Below are positions 40,034-49,118 of a stretch of DNA of 64,000 bases, piece by piece; positions within the stretch are counted from its first letter, which is position 1, and every line of letters starts with the position of its first letter. Where the stretch lies: contig NZ_JAQOMR010000001.1 of NCBI RefSeq assembly GCF_028401385.1, positions 2,668,501 to 2,732,500 on the forward strand, given 5' to 3'. This DNA is from Marinicella algicola (lineage in GTDB: Bacteria; Pseudomonadota; Gammaproteobacteria; Xanthomonadales; Marinicellaceae). The notes below the pieces were generated by a model that searched no databases, had not been told where the DNA came from, and was given only the letters and a program-made list of their open reading frames with translations. The position numbers and the translations under genes were made by a program.

Positions 40034-40621
40034 TTATTTGACGGTTGCGTTTTTCAGTCTAACGACATCATCTGGGTAGACATTCGCATACCCTACGGGG
40101 CTTGCGATACTGCCTCGTTTTGCGCAATTGAACGAAGCGCGACCTAGGCCGTTTCCGTCTCTTCTCTGCACATCGTGATGGAATCCCTGAGGCAGTGCTC
40201 CGCCAAAACGATAGAGGCTCCTCAAGGACAAGACTAAATCAGGTTGAGGGCTGCCCTCTTCTGCTTCCCACACGTTTCCATCGTAGGCGGTTGGATGTGC
40301 AACGAAGAAAGCCAAGTCTCGGCTGTCAACGAAGGGATGGCGAGTTTGCTTTTGGGATACTCTATTCGGTACATCATCGTGTGTCAGATCACACGGACCC
40401 AGCCCTTCAAGCCTATCTGTCCACTCAATAGCACCGGACCTGAATTTTCGAAAAACATCGGTCAACTCGCCATCAGGCGTGATGTAGTTCCGAGGGGGAG
40501 AAGTAATGCCTCGTTGTCAGACAAATAGCCTAGCCTTCTTCGCACTTCGCTCAAATTTGACCGCGCAGGAGACGACCGCTGATAGTTTTCGATAAGCCCC
40601 TCGCAGCTGTATCAAAATCAT
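40034..40621 (-). CDS. Hypothetical protein, third gene of an unrecognised operon (frameshifted)
   Basis: About 195 residues after repair of two breaks (near 40585 and 40495). It opens MILIQLREGLIENYQRSSPA, RSNLSEVRRRLGYLSDNEAL, and contains YITPDGELTDVFRKFRSGAI, HPFVDSRDLAFFVAHPTAYD and LYRFGGALPQGFHHDVQRRD. No family recognised; the HPFVDS and GFHHDVQR segments with several His, Asp and Arg could be catalytic. The ATG overlaps the stop of the preceding gene by four bases (ATGA). Confidence 0.55.
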
Positions 40622-41013
40622 GACGACATTGCTTTCCCTGGTGAGACCACTCTTCCAAGCCGCACAAGGCCGTAGGCATAACGAAAAAATCGAAGGCCCT
40701 GAGAAGCATTTCTTGATCCGTCGAGGGTACGAAAAAAGATGGATTTCCGCCGGGGTCGGTTGTCGGCGGCTGTTTTCCTTCGGCGTAGAATGAATTGCCC
40801 TACATCTTGAACCAGCTGCTGAACGTAGCGTTTTGGATACAATGCACCGTCGGATATGCTCGCCGGTGTACCCTGAACGATCACGTCAGGGAAGCGTTTG
40901 GAGAACTCCTGCAGGGAACGCCCGTAGGTCGTCACCGGAAGGCCTGCGACAATGACCATGGCTTGCGTACCAGCCAGAGCCACCGGCTTTCTCCGTTTCC
41001 TTGCCACTATCAA
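40618..41013 (-). CDS. Hypothetical protein, second gene of an unrecognised operon
   Basis: 131 residues from a TTG that overlaps the stop of the upstream gene (TTGA). Sequence features: MVIVAGLPVTTYGRSLQEFS, DVIVQGTPASISDGALYPKR, YVQQLVQDVGQFILRRRK and a basic C-terminal tail. A beta-strand/turn VIVAGLPV recalls nucleotide-binding folds but no P-loop is present. Unknown function. It is tightly coupled to both neighbours. Confidence 0.5.
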   Translation of the reverse strand: MIVARKRRKPVALAGTQAMVIVAGLPVTTYGRSLQEFSKRFPDVIVQGTPASISDGALYPKRYVQQLVQDVGQFILRRRKTAADNRPRRKSIFFRTLDGSRNASQGLRFFRYAYGLVRLGRVVSPGKAMSS

Positions 41014-41707
41014 TGCCTTCCCAGGAGAATTGCAATATCCATGGGAATAACCATTCTCTTTGCGACTTCAGGATCTTGCGAAGCAAATAGGCGCTCAAGC
41101 GCAGATGACCGCATGTCTTTCGAGGCAGGTATCGACCGGTTGCTGGCTTTGGGGGCAGCGTTGTTGTTTCGCCTGAGTGTAGCCAGGTCAATGTCAGAAC
41201 GTTCTGCCCAAGATCTTACCCCTACCTCCAGGCGCTCGATCTGTTGAAGCTCAAGTTCATCCAGCTCAATTGAATTGCCAAGGGGAACTCGAAGATCAGC
41301 GTCAATGACTATTTCATTTTCGCCGCCTTCGGTGCCAATTCTGTACTGGATCTTAGGGAGAGCCGTACGAACATTTTAGTAGACTCATCGATGGGTTTTG
41401 TGAAGGCGATTATTAGTGCTTTTGGCAACCCTCTGAGGAAAAAACTTATGACGCCGAAGAATTTCCTTCTCCGCTCGGGCTTCATCGCCTTCGCGAACGA
41501 CAGCAATAAAAGCTTCAGCCTTTTCATCTCTTATTACTGAAATTCCGCCCACGCTTTCGACTGCTTCTAGCAGAGTGCGCCTTTCCCTGCCTCTGGCCAA
41601 AATTCCCGGTCAGAAAGTGCCTCTCCGAGGTGAGAAAGCAGAAGCAGTCGGGGATTGCTTGCCATATAGTGATGTTCAACAATTTCCCTAATCTGTTCTT
41701 CAAGCAT
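41010..41707 (-). CDS. Hypothetical protein with an OST-HTH/LOTUS-like N-terminus, first gene of the operon (frameshifted)
   Basis: About 232 residues, three small breaks (near 41590, 41440 and 41365). The N-terminal 70 residues, SNPRLLLLSHLGEALSDREF then GRTLLEAVESVGGISVIRDE, have the pattern of a LOTUS/OST-HTH winged helix. The middle part reads PKALIIAFTKPIDESTKMFV; the C-terminal part (GNSIELDELELQQIERLEVG) is helical. LOTUS domains bind RNA and often pair with nucleases. The call is from pattern only. Confidence 0.5.
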
Positions 41708-42168
41708 GGCTCAATCGCTTTCTACATTCATTCGGGCCGGGGACGTTGCCTCCTCGCCGATGTGAAAATTCATAACTGTTTGTTCAGCTTGCTTCAAACA
41801 CTATGCAGATAGCCACGTGTCCATGGAGATTGCTGACTCCATGTTTATCGCACACTGATCGGGTGTGGTCGTCGTGATTCTGCACTGATCTGTCCGCCCG
41901 GGGCAGCGCAGCGAAAGTCAAGTTCTGGCGCTTCGCTGCCCTTCATCCTGGACGCAGCGAAGGTCGGCTTCCCGTCCTTTGTAGACGTTCGCACGTTGCG
42001 CGACGAATGGCAGCTTTCAGGACAAGGTCGAGAGAGATCTATTGGCCGAAATGGGGGCGCATTCCTGACCGTCCGCTTTCTCTTTGCATGATAGCAAAGG
42101 CGTCGTTCGAGTGATAGGAGGTCGCTTCAGCCACAAAGTCGGATCTATTCTGAAGCAAAGCAAGCTTG
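41708..42168. other. No gene seen; promoter region for flanking genes
   Basis: Divergent interval between the three-gene operon and metallophosphoesterase B. The frames present are short and unremarkable. Bases 41900-42060 are GC-rich with no recognisable IS remnant. Confidence 0.4.
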
Positions 42169-42981
42169 ATGCGAATACTCGTTACAGCCGATTGGCACCT
42201 AGACTTCTGGTGGCGAAGCTATCGCGATCCGTTTGTGAATTTTAGGTCGATTTTCGATGGGCTTGATGCTTTTGTTCTGGCGGGTGATCTCGCGGACAAC
42301 CCATTGCAGAACTGGCCAAGGGGTCTGGAGCAGCTGGCACGCCTGATTGATCCGGCAAAGGTATTCATCCTGCCAGGTAACCACGACTATTATCAGTGGC
42401 AGTTGGATGGCGAACAGCGGCTGAAGTCATTGGTGGAAGATGCCGGCATGCGCTTTGTCCAGAAGGAGGCGCTGGAGTTTGGTGGTGTTCGTTTCCTTTG
42501 TTGCACGCTTTGGACTGATTTCTGTTTGAGTGGAGATCGTGGAGCCGCAATCCGGCAGGCGAGCTATCGCATGACCGATTATGATCGGATCCGGTTCAAC
42601 GGGAGAATGGTGCGCCCCGATGACACGATCCGAGTTAATGCGGACCATCTCGAATGGGTGACGCGAAAAGTCCAGGAGCCTTTTGAAGGGCGGACCGTCA
42701 TCGTCAGCCATCATGCGCCCAGTCCATGTGTGGCGGGACCTGTCGATGATCTGACGCCTTGTTTCGCTTCCGATCTGGATGAATGGATCTTGCGGCATAG
42801 CCCCGACTTGTGGCTGTTTGGGCATACGCACCGACACCTGAGCGGAAAAGTCGGAAGGACGCCGATCGTGAACGTTTCTTTCGGGTATCCGGAAAACGTC
42901 AGAGCTGATGCGGAAGCGGATGTGTTGCTGCGGGGTCTGATTGACACAGACAAGGCCGGTCTCTTGGCGCGGGAAGCGTAA
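42169..42981 (+). CDS. Calcineurin-like metallophosphoesterase, copy B
   Basis: 270 residues, intact. Motifs ILVTADWHLDFW (DxH), VLAGDLADNP (GDxxD), ILPGNHDYYQW (GNHD), VIVSHHAPSP (H) and WLFGHTHRHLSG (GHTH). Close paralogue of copy A at 37056; both share RDPF after the first motif and RFLCCTLWTDF in the middle. ATG at 42169 chosen over TTG at 42166. Stand-alone, no obvious partner. Confidence 0.87.
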   Translation: MRILVTADWHLDFWWRSYRDPFVNFRSIFDGLDAFVLAGDLADNPLQNWPRGLEQLARLIDPAKVFILPGNHDYYQWQLDGEQRLKSLVEDAGMRFVQKEALEFGGVRFLCCTLWTDFCLSGDRGAAIRQASYRMTDYDRIRFNGRMVRPDDTIRVNADHLEWVTRKVQEPFEGRTVIVSHHAPSPCVAGPVDDLTPCFASDLDEWILRHSPDLWLFGHTHRHLSGKVGRTPIVNVSFGYPENVRADAEADVLLRGLIDTDKAGLLAREA

Positions 42982-43809
42982 AACCGGCTGGGCGGCGTTG
43001 CGCGGCATCTATTTTTCAATTCGTGGCAAGAGGCGCAATCAGCAGGCGCCCGATGTTGTTTGTCAGATGAGGCTGCAATATCCGGGAATAGGCGGGAACA
43101 GCTGAGAACGGCCGCAAATGTCCCGTATATCAGGCGATGTGGCGATAGAACGGGCAGGCTTTCTATATAAGTGATTTTGACAGCAGGACACCCTGCAAAG
43201 CAGTCTGCCGAAGGAATGGACGCTGAAGACGGTCAACCTTTTCAAATAGCGTCAAACCGGCAGATTCCGAGAGCGGTGTGCGATAAGGTCGCTTATGGAA
43301 CTGAGCGCCCCCTCACCGCCAAGCGCCCGTGATATAGGGCTTTATGGATTTTGAAGAGCCTTTCACGGGGCAGCTTCAAATACCCTTAATCGGGCTTTCA
43401 AAAGTTATCTCACGGACTTAAGCAAACCTTAAAGAGATCCAAGATTGCATTCCAAACATGGAAGCTTCTGCCATTTTCGAGAATTTTCTAACCGTTTCAA
43501 CACATTACGTCTAAATACTCCTCTGCAAAACATGGAAGTCGGAGCTCTTCTGCTTTGCGCGTCCCCATTTCGGCCGTTAATCACAAGAAGCTTTAACCCC
43601 AAAGCCGTCGTTCTTTAATCTAACGACAACCGCGAAGGTGCTGTTAATCCGCGAATGAATTTGCTTTTGCTCAGACCCAGCTGCGTCAGTCCGGCATGGC
43701 CGGACTGACGCAGGTCCTCGACCGTCACGCCCCTCATTTGGTGGAGCGTCTGGGAGTTGCCCGTGGTTAACTGTTCAGGGAATATACGTTCGCATGGAGG
43801 TATTTTCAA
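42982..43809. other. Long non-coding interval
   Basis: About 830 bases without a supported gene. It includes AT-rich DNA, two copies of AAACATGGAAG (near 43457 and 43529), a short inverted repeat GTCGTT/AACGAC (near 43607-43627) and the long hairpin at 43681. Candidate home for a small RNA or regulatory DNA of the downstream Ntn-hydrolase gene. Confidence 0.4.
43681..43713. repeat. Perfect 15-bp hairpin upstream of the Ntn-hydrolase gene
   Basis: CTGCGTCAGTCCGGC (43681-43695), loop ATG, then the exact reverse complement GCCGGACTGACGCAG (43699-43713). No T-tract follows on either strand, so it is not a simple terminator. It lies 97 bases before the next ATG. Confidence 0.6.
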
Positions 43810-44672
43810 ATGACAACGTTAATTTCCTGGATCTCGGTCGACAGCCGCGGACCAAGCGCCATCTACGTGGTCACCGACAGTCGCATTACTTGGGGTTCGC
43901 AGACGCGGCGTTGGGACAGCGGGCGAAAGGTATTCGCAGCGCCGACGCCCGACGTCTTTGGTTATTGTGGGGACGTCCTGTTCCCGTCTCTGGTCCTTGG
44001 TCAGATTGTCGACCTAGTCACCCGGGGCCTCCTCTGGACAAGCGATACTGATCCCAACGATCGTCATGCGGTGCTGGTGGAATATCTACGAACGGCCTTC
44101 GGCCGTCGTCAGAACGCTCCGGATCAGGGATTCACTGTGGTCCACGCTGCTCGACAGGGCTCGGGTCTGAGCGGCACGTTCCTGGCTTGGCGCACTGATT
44201 ATGAGCCCGGTCCCCGCGGATGGACGGACGTGCAAGTAGACACCAAAAACGCGACACTTCAGACGTAGTGCTGACGCTCGGCAGTGGCAGCAAATCACTT
44301 AATAGGGAAATTAATGCCTGGAAGGCGTCCTCGCAGGGCAGCACTGCGAGATCACTGTTCAGTGCCTTTTGCGATGCGCTTGATAAAGGGGCTGACCCTC
44401 TGACCGGAGGCGTACCCCAGATCGTATCTGTCGATCGAAATTCGCCGGGTAAAGTTCTTGGGTTTGTTGCTGACAGACAACGATACCTCCACGGACTGCC
44501 AATCGGCTATTCGCCGGCATTGACGTCGCTCGAGTGGGTTGATCCGCTCTTTAATCGCATGTCCGCCGAAACTCTTGATCGGCTCTCCGGAGCTCAGCAC
44601 CAGGTTCGCGATGCGCCGACAGTTCCTGGCGGCATTGGTCGCTTCTTTCGCTCCTCCGGCAAGTCAAAGTGA
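43810..44672 (+). CDS. Proteasome-like Ntn-hydrolase domain protein (frameshifted)
   Basis: About 287 residues. It starts MTTLISWISVDSRGPSAIYV followed by VTDSRITWG, GRKVFAAPTPDVFGYCGDVL. A Thr at position 2, a two-strand start, DSR and a GRKVF (Lys) element resemble the beta-subunit fold of proteasome/HslV-type Ntn hydrolases, with Thr as potential nucleophile after Met removal. A break near 44262 joins the second part DVVLTLGSGSKSLNREINAW, VSVDRNSPGKVLGFVADRQR. GGAGG lies 13 bases before the ATG. Whether it is a protease is inference. It is convergent with the Septu-like operon. Confidence 0.55.
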
Positions 44673-44757
44673 CGGCATCACGACGCGGCAAAATAGGTCG
44701 TTTAAGTGATGATCCGGATGCACCTGGTCCGTCTACGATCACTGCTTTGGGTCGGCA

Positions 44758-45020
44758 ATGCCTCCAACTCGGCCGTTCCCCTCTCTCGACCTCGTCCTGA
44801 GAGCAGTCGTTCGTTACGCGACGTGCGAAGACCTAAAAGGCCGGTTTCCGGACCTTCACTGCGCTTGCAAGGGTGCCCTTGCCTCAGAACGCAAGTGGAC
44901 ATTCAGCTTGGTTCAGCCTGCCGGACCGTTGAGATCTATGTGAAGGGTGGAAAGCTGCCCTACAGCAGCGCCGCTGAAGCGGACTTAGATGATGGCTCAC
45001 ACGGCAAGATCAGACCCTAA
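44758..45020 (+). CDS. Small hypothetical protein (frameshifted)
   Basis: About 87 residues when joined near 44915: PSLDLVLRAVVRYATCEDLK, GRFPDLHCACKGALASERKW, then RTVEIYVKGGKLPYSSAAEA. No family recognised; two Cys in LHCACKG. It follows the Ntn-hydrolase gene by 85 bases. Its tail overlaps the end of the HNH gene on the other strand. Uncertain as a gene. Confidence 0.35.
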
Positions 45021-45619
45021 AAGGATGCGTAGAGCAGCCTGATCAAGGTCCTGCCGTGCTAATTCCTTGGCTAGAAACGGATAGCGGCGTTCAAGGAAGT
45101 TCAGGCTGATATCCCCATTCGCATACTCGATCAAGATATTGCACCGTTCCTGCGCATAGTAGTCATCGTGATTGAGCTTCAGACCGTTGATCGTGCCATT
45201 TACGCGAGACCGTAAGGATTTCTCCAGCTCGGGATTGGGCTTGAGCATACAAGACGGAAGGTCAAGGTAAAACCATTCATCATCCAACGTGAACGGGTCG
45301 AGAATGTCGGTTTGACTGCCTTTGGCGGTATTCACTCGCCCGCTTGCAAGACGATAGTTCGACCATTCGTAGGCCAGATCGGGCCGCACGTTCTTGGGGT
45401 GGAAGTGATCTACTGACCCCTGTTCAGTCAGATACATTGCTGTGTAGGCACAAATGCCGCCATAAGCGGCATGAAGCTCCTTCGCCGCCTTCGACCAAAA
45501 GTTCTTTTTCGGAACTCCTTTGAGCTGGGAGCCGGACATTGAGCGAGAAAGGCTGCCCCTGGCTGTCTCACATCGGCATCAAAACTCGGGTACTCTGGCC
45601 GCGCTGTAACTCGGATCAA
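44997..45619 (-). CDS. HNH nuclease, Septu PtuB-like (frameshifted near N-terminus)
   Basis: About 207 residues. The HNH core is YGGICAYTAMYLTEQGSVDH, FHPKNVRPDLAYEWSNYRLA and KGSQTDILDPFTLDDEW, which matches PtuB-type nucleases. The N-terminus is read from a TTG overlapping the ATPase stop (TTGA at 45616-45619): LIRVTARPEYPSFDADVRQP, then a break near 45545 into MSGSQLKGVPKKNFWSKA. If the break is real, translation could begin at 45539. The partner ATPase lies immediately upstream. Confidence 0.7.
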
Positions 45620-47487
45620 ATTATCACCCCATTCTGCTCTGCAAAATAAAGCCACCGCGGCCAAAACTTGTCGTCACCTGAGAGGTATCTCTTCAATCGA
45701 TCGGAAACCTGGGCAACCTCGGCCTGAGTTACCTCCTCTCGGAGTTGCAGTGATTTTGCATCTTCTATCGCTAGCTCTGCCTCACGCGATCGAGCGTGTC
45801 GAAGGCCGAACAACGGCGATGTGAGCCAGCCCGACGCATCACCATATTTCACAAACGGTGTCTCTTCTAACTGCACCTTCGGCCCGTCCCCGTACAGGTG
45901 ATAAAGAACGTCTGTGTCGGCATCAAATACTGTTTCCATCGATGCCAAAATCATTGGGGAATGTGTTACAGCGACCATCTGGATAGCCAACTCGCTGCTG
46001 AGCAGATCGCCAACCGACATCAATGCGGGAAGCACTATACGCTGCCATTTTGGGTGCAGATGGGCCTCTAGCTCATCAACAATGACCAACATACGTCGAA
46101 GAACCGGGCTATCTATTTGCTCAGCCGCGACTTCATGTTCTTGCCACGTCAAGATAATTAAGTAGGCGAGCAACAGCACCCGCTGGACGCCCGATGAGGC
46201 GTGCGTAACGGGGACAGTCCCGTAATTATGCTGAATTGTGGGAATGTCGCGAGGATCGCCAGGAAGTCGGATGGGAGCACCGGGCCGAAGCACACCTAAA
46301 TCTTCTGGAGACAAACGCTTTAGGACCGCGCTGAACCTATCAAAAGTTCGCTTATCAGAAGCGGCTTGCCACTTCGGCCAATCGCGTATTAGTCCTTCTA
46401 TCACTCCTGGACGACCGTTCCATACCTCGTAGGCACTAAGGCTGTTTGTAAAAGTGCTCCCTTTGCTAATGAATTTGCGAAGAGGGTCTGCGATCGCAAA
46501 TGAACCATCAGCCCGAGAAAATACCGCCAGCGCTTCCACAGTCTTCGCCGTTGAGGGGCGTGACCAAGCAAATAGCTTGCGATTAAACGTCGCGGTAGAT
46601 GTCAGCAACGAGCCGGACTGCCCCCGTAGCGCATATTCAACGGAGGCTTGTCCAGCGTCGGCGTGCAGCGGCGGAACAGCCTCTCGCTCGGCCCATTCTC
46701 CCGTAGCGGCCCACCAAGCGAAGTCCAGCAGAAAGGACTTACCAAGACCGTTATCGCCAGTGATTAGAGAAAGTCGCTCGCCGAAATCCAACTGCATCTC
46801 TGCGCTAGGGCCAGCATTGTTCAATCTGAGCGACGCAATCGTGCGACCACCTTCGGCCTCCGCATCAGGTGGCAGCGGAAATGCTCGCGCCACGTCTGTC
46901 ATCGAGAGAGGTTCAGAAACGAAATCGTCTCTGGAGGATGTTGGGCTAAAGGCACGTTCTCCGAACAGAATGTGCTGCTCAACTGGGGTAATTTGGTAGG
47001 TATTGAAGAACAGATCGATCAGCGCATCAAGGTCTGAGACGGAGCCAAGATTTTCACCCTTAAACAACCAAATGGCTAAAGCATCTGCTGGCGCAGAAAC
47101 CGGGCTTCTCGTGCGCGTCAACCCCTCCACTATGTGCTGCAGGTAATCCTTCGCGAAGCCCCATTCTTTACTTCGCGGCTCGTGCAAAAAGACTGACTGA
47201 AAAGTCTGTGTATTAACTGTCTGTAGACCGGCAGATGGATACTTTTGTTCGACCCACCATTTCGCGCTTTGACCCTTGAAAGGTTGGAAGAAGTGGGCGC
47301 TTCCTCGATCGATCACATGATGTTCTTGTAGGTGCGACCGCGTGAGAGCATCCATGCTCAGCTCTTCGGCAGCACCTATGGTCAAACCATAGCGCTTGCA
47401 AGCGATGAAGGTAATCCCGATGAACGGATGCACCGTTTTCTTGAGGTGCTTGATCGCTTGTACGACCGACTTGGATGATAGATACAT
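45616..47487 (-). CDS. AAA ATPase, Septu PtuA-like
   Basis: 623 residues, intact. The first 200 residues are a variable helical region; then ASLRLNNAGPSAEMQLDFGE, Walker A LITGDNGLGKSFLLDFAWW (about 246-265), signature-like HASSGVQRVLLLAYLIILTW, Walker B MLVIVDELEAHLHPKWQRIV, and switch VAVTHSPMILASM. This is the SMC/ABC arrangement of PtuA. In Septu the ATPase holds the HNH nuclease in check until infection. Here a DNA methyltransferase is the first gene of the operon, which is not part of a standard Septu locus. Confidence 0.72.
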   Translation of the reverse strand: MYLSSKSVVQAIKHLKKTVHPFIGITFIACKRYGLTIGAAEELSMDALTRSHLQEHHVIDRGSAHFFQPFKGQSAKWWVEQKYPSAGLQTVNTQTFQSVFLHEPRSKEWGFAKDYLQHIVEGLTRTRSPVSAPADALAIWLFKGENLGSVSDLDALIDLFFNTYQITPVEQHILFGERAFSPTSSRDDFVSEPLSMTDVARAFPLPPDAEAEGGRTIASLRLNNAGPSAEMQLDFGERLSLITGDNGLGKSFLLDFAWWAATGEWAEREAVPPLHADAGQASVEYALRGQSGSLLTSTATFNRKLFAWSRPSTAKTVEALAVFSRADGSFAIADPLRKFISKGSTFTNSLSAYEVWNGRPGVIEGLIRDWPKWQAASDKRTFDRFSAVLKRLSPEDLGVLRPGAPIRLPGDPRDIPTIQHNYGTVPVTHASSGVQRVLLLAYLIILTWQEHEVAAEQIDSPVLRRMLVIVDELEAHLHPKWQRIVLPALMSVGDLLSSELAIQMVAVTHSPMILASMETVFDADTDVLYHLYGDGPKVQLEETPFVKYGDASGWLTSPLFGLRHARSREAELAIEDAKSLQLREEVTQAEVAQVSDRLKRYLSGDDKFWPRWLYFAEQNGVII

Positions 47488-47513
47488 TGCGGCACGCTTC
47501 CAGTCAGACGAAG

Positions 47514-48436
47514 TTAAACATCATCATTTGCCTCATATTCAGCCAGACGGCGTAGTTCTTCAGCCATTTCTTCGCAATACTCTTTCTTGGCTTCGATGCC
47601 AATACACCTAAACCCATGCTTGCGAGCGAATATGAGAGAGGTTCCGCTCCCACCAAACGGGTCCAATACGACCCCCCAAGCGGGGTGGTCGTCAAAATAG
47701 GAACACGAACCAATTCTTCAGAGAACCGTGCCCGGTGACGACTAGGTATGCCCTTCGCTGCCGAAATAGACCACGTATCGAGAGGTGGAAGAACCGATCC
47801 GCTATCGGTAGTGCGGCCGACAGAATTCTTGTCAAAGTAATACCAGCGTTCTTTCACGAAATGAAAGATATATTCATGCGACATCGAACAACGGTCGCGG
47901 ACCTGATCGGGGATAGGATTGGGCTTCACCCATACATTGTCGTTTCTGACGATCCAGCCGCGATCTTGCATCTCAATTGCAAAGCGATGGGGAACCAACA
48001 GCAACTGCTTAGGTACGCACCATTTCCCATCGCCCTTCTTGTCCTGGGGACGGATGCCAAATCGGCGCGCACTCTGCTTCGACTCGCTGCTCTTATGCGC
48101 ACCCTTACCGCTCCAATAGGTGTCCCCAATGTTTACCCACAAGCTTCCATTTTCTGCGAGCACCTTGCCAGAGGCATCAAACACATCCGCCAGTGCTTGG
48201 ATGAATTCTGATGGATGTTCTTCAAGTCCGATCTGCCTGTCGACCTCGTAATCTCTCTGGCCATAGAACGGCGGTGAGGTAACGATGCAGTTTACCTTGA
48301 CACCTTCCTTTGCCAGCAGTGCAAGCCCATCCCGGACATCCATATTCAGGACCAGCGAGTTATCGTCGGCATAGAATGCCACGTCGCGCAGCTTCTGAGA
48401 TGCGAACGCCTCAGTACTCATTACCTGCGGCTGCAT
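47514..48436 (-). CDS. DNA methyltransferase, N4-cytosine/N6-adenine beta class (frameshifted)
   Basis: About 307 residues. Motif IV CIVTSPPFYGQRDYEV near the N-terminus (TSPP favours N4-cytosine), a target-recognition middle (SLWVNIGDTYWSGKGAHKSS, RGWIVRNDNVWVKPNPIPDQ, EYIFHFVKERWYYFDKNSVG), and motif I at the C-terminus, which after repair of a break near 47685 reads GGVVLDPFGGSGTSLIFA. The stop then moves to 47514. It is 26 bases before the ATPase ATG. Either the modification half of a restriction system with the ATPase/HNH pair, or a self-protection gene. Confidence 0.8.
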
Positions 48437-48589
48437 TGCCTCATTTGCTCGCGTAGCGGGCGGCTATTAGACTTGATTGGCTTTGTCTTCTTCGGTCGAG
48501 TGGTCATCAAAATTCCATCGCAAACTCAATGCCCATCAGTATCTTCCAGCTGACCGCATTGGCAATGGCCTTGTAAGGGCTTGAACCGA

Positions 48590-48840
48590 AAACCGTTTCG
48601 GCCTCGACAGCTTCGACCACACCGCCATACCCAAGCTGAACAGGATGCAGGTCTTGGAACTGGCCCGCTGCGAATCGATCGATCGTCGCGAGAACGTCAT
48701 CGCTCTCGGCCCCAGCGGAGCCGGCGGGTCGCACATAGCGCTCGCCCTTGGCCTGGCCGCCTGCCATAAGGGCCTGTCCGTCGGCTTCACCACAGCCGCC
48801 GCCATGGTCAGCGAGATGATGGAGGCCCGTGATGAGCGGC
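48590..48840 (+). pseudogene. IS21-family istB fragment
   Basis: The plus strand encodes RMQVLELARCESIDRRENVI, ALGPSGAGGSHIALALGLAA and GFTTAAAMVSEMMEARDERR, an istB AAA+ helper protein. The Walker A should read GPSGTGKTH; here GPSGAGGSH lacks the Lys. The N-terminal 90 and C-terminal 130 residues are missing. Dead remnant. Confidence 0.75.
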
Positions 48841-48939
48841 GTGGCACCAGTCCAGGTCATAGCCCGTCGACGCGAAGCGTCGATGTCCACTTCGAGCAAC
48901 GTCGCCGCGCAGTAAGAACAATGCTTAAATCGCTGCTTC

Positions 48940-49026
48940 GGGCCGAAAGCGACTACGCTCCTCTCAAGCCCGAACGTCCGCTTCGCTAATTGGTGAGACC
49001 GATCCTGCCAGTCAGCAGTCGGCCCC
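48940..49026 (+). repeat. 87-bp repeat, copy 2
   Basis: Same 87-bp sequence as 39476-39562, in opposite orientation. It begins GGGCCGAAAGCGACTA and ends AGCAGTCGGCCCC. It directly precedes the prophage left-end region. The two copies bracket about 9.4 kb of accessory genes. Confidence 0.7.
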
Positions 49027-49071
49027 TTTGCAGTCGTTTTCGAGCAACCGCCAATTTAGATCTTAATTAAG

Positions 49072-49118
49072 ACCCCGTTCAAGAATCGGCTCCTTTTTCA
49101 AAAGGGCCCCGCTCAAGG
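49072..49118. promoter_or_regulatory. Direct repeats near the prophage left end, possible transposase-binding sites
   Basis: ACCCCGTTCAAGA (49072-49084) and GCCCCGCTCAAGG (49106-49118) share CCCCGYTCAAG, 34 bases apart. Mu-like ends carry several MuA sites. They lie just outside and across the repressor stop. Weak but placed as expected. Confidence 0.4.

Noticed and set aside
40618..41013. ParM/StbA-type actin-like ATPase for the second gene of the three-gene operon
   Set aside because: VIVAGLPV resembles one strand of that fold, but the phosphate-binding motifs are missing and the protein is far too short.
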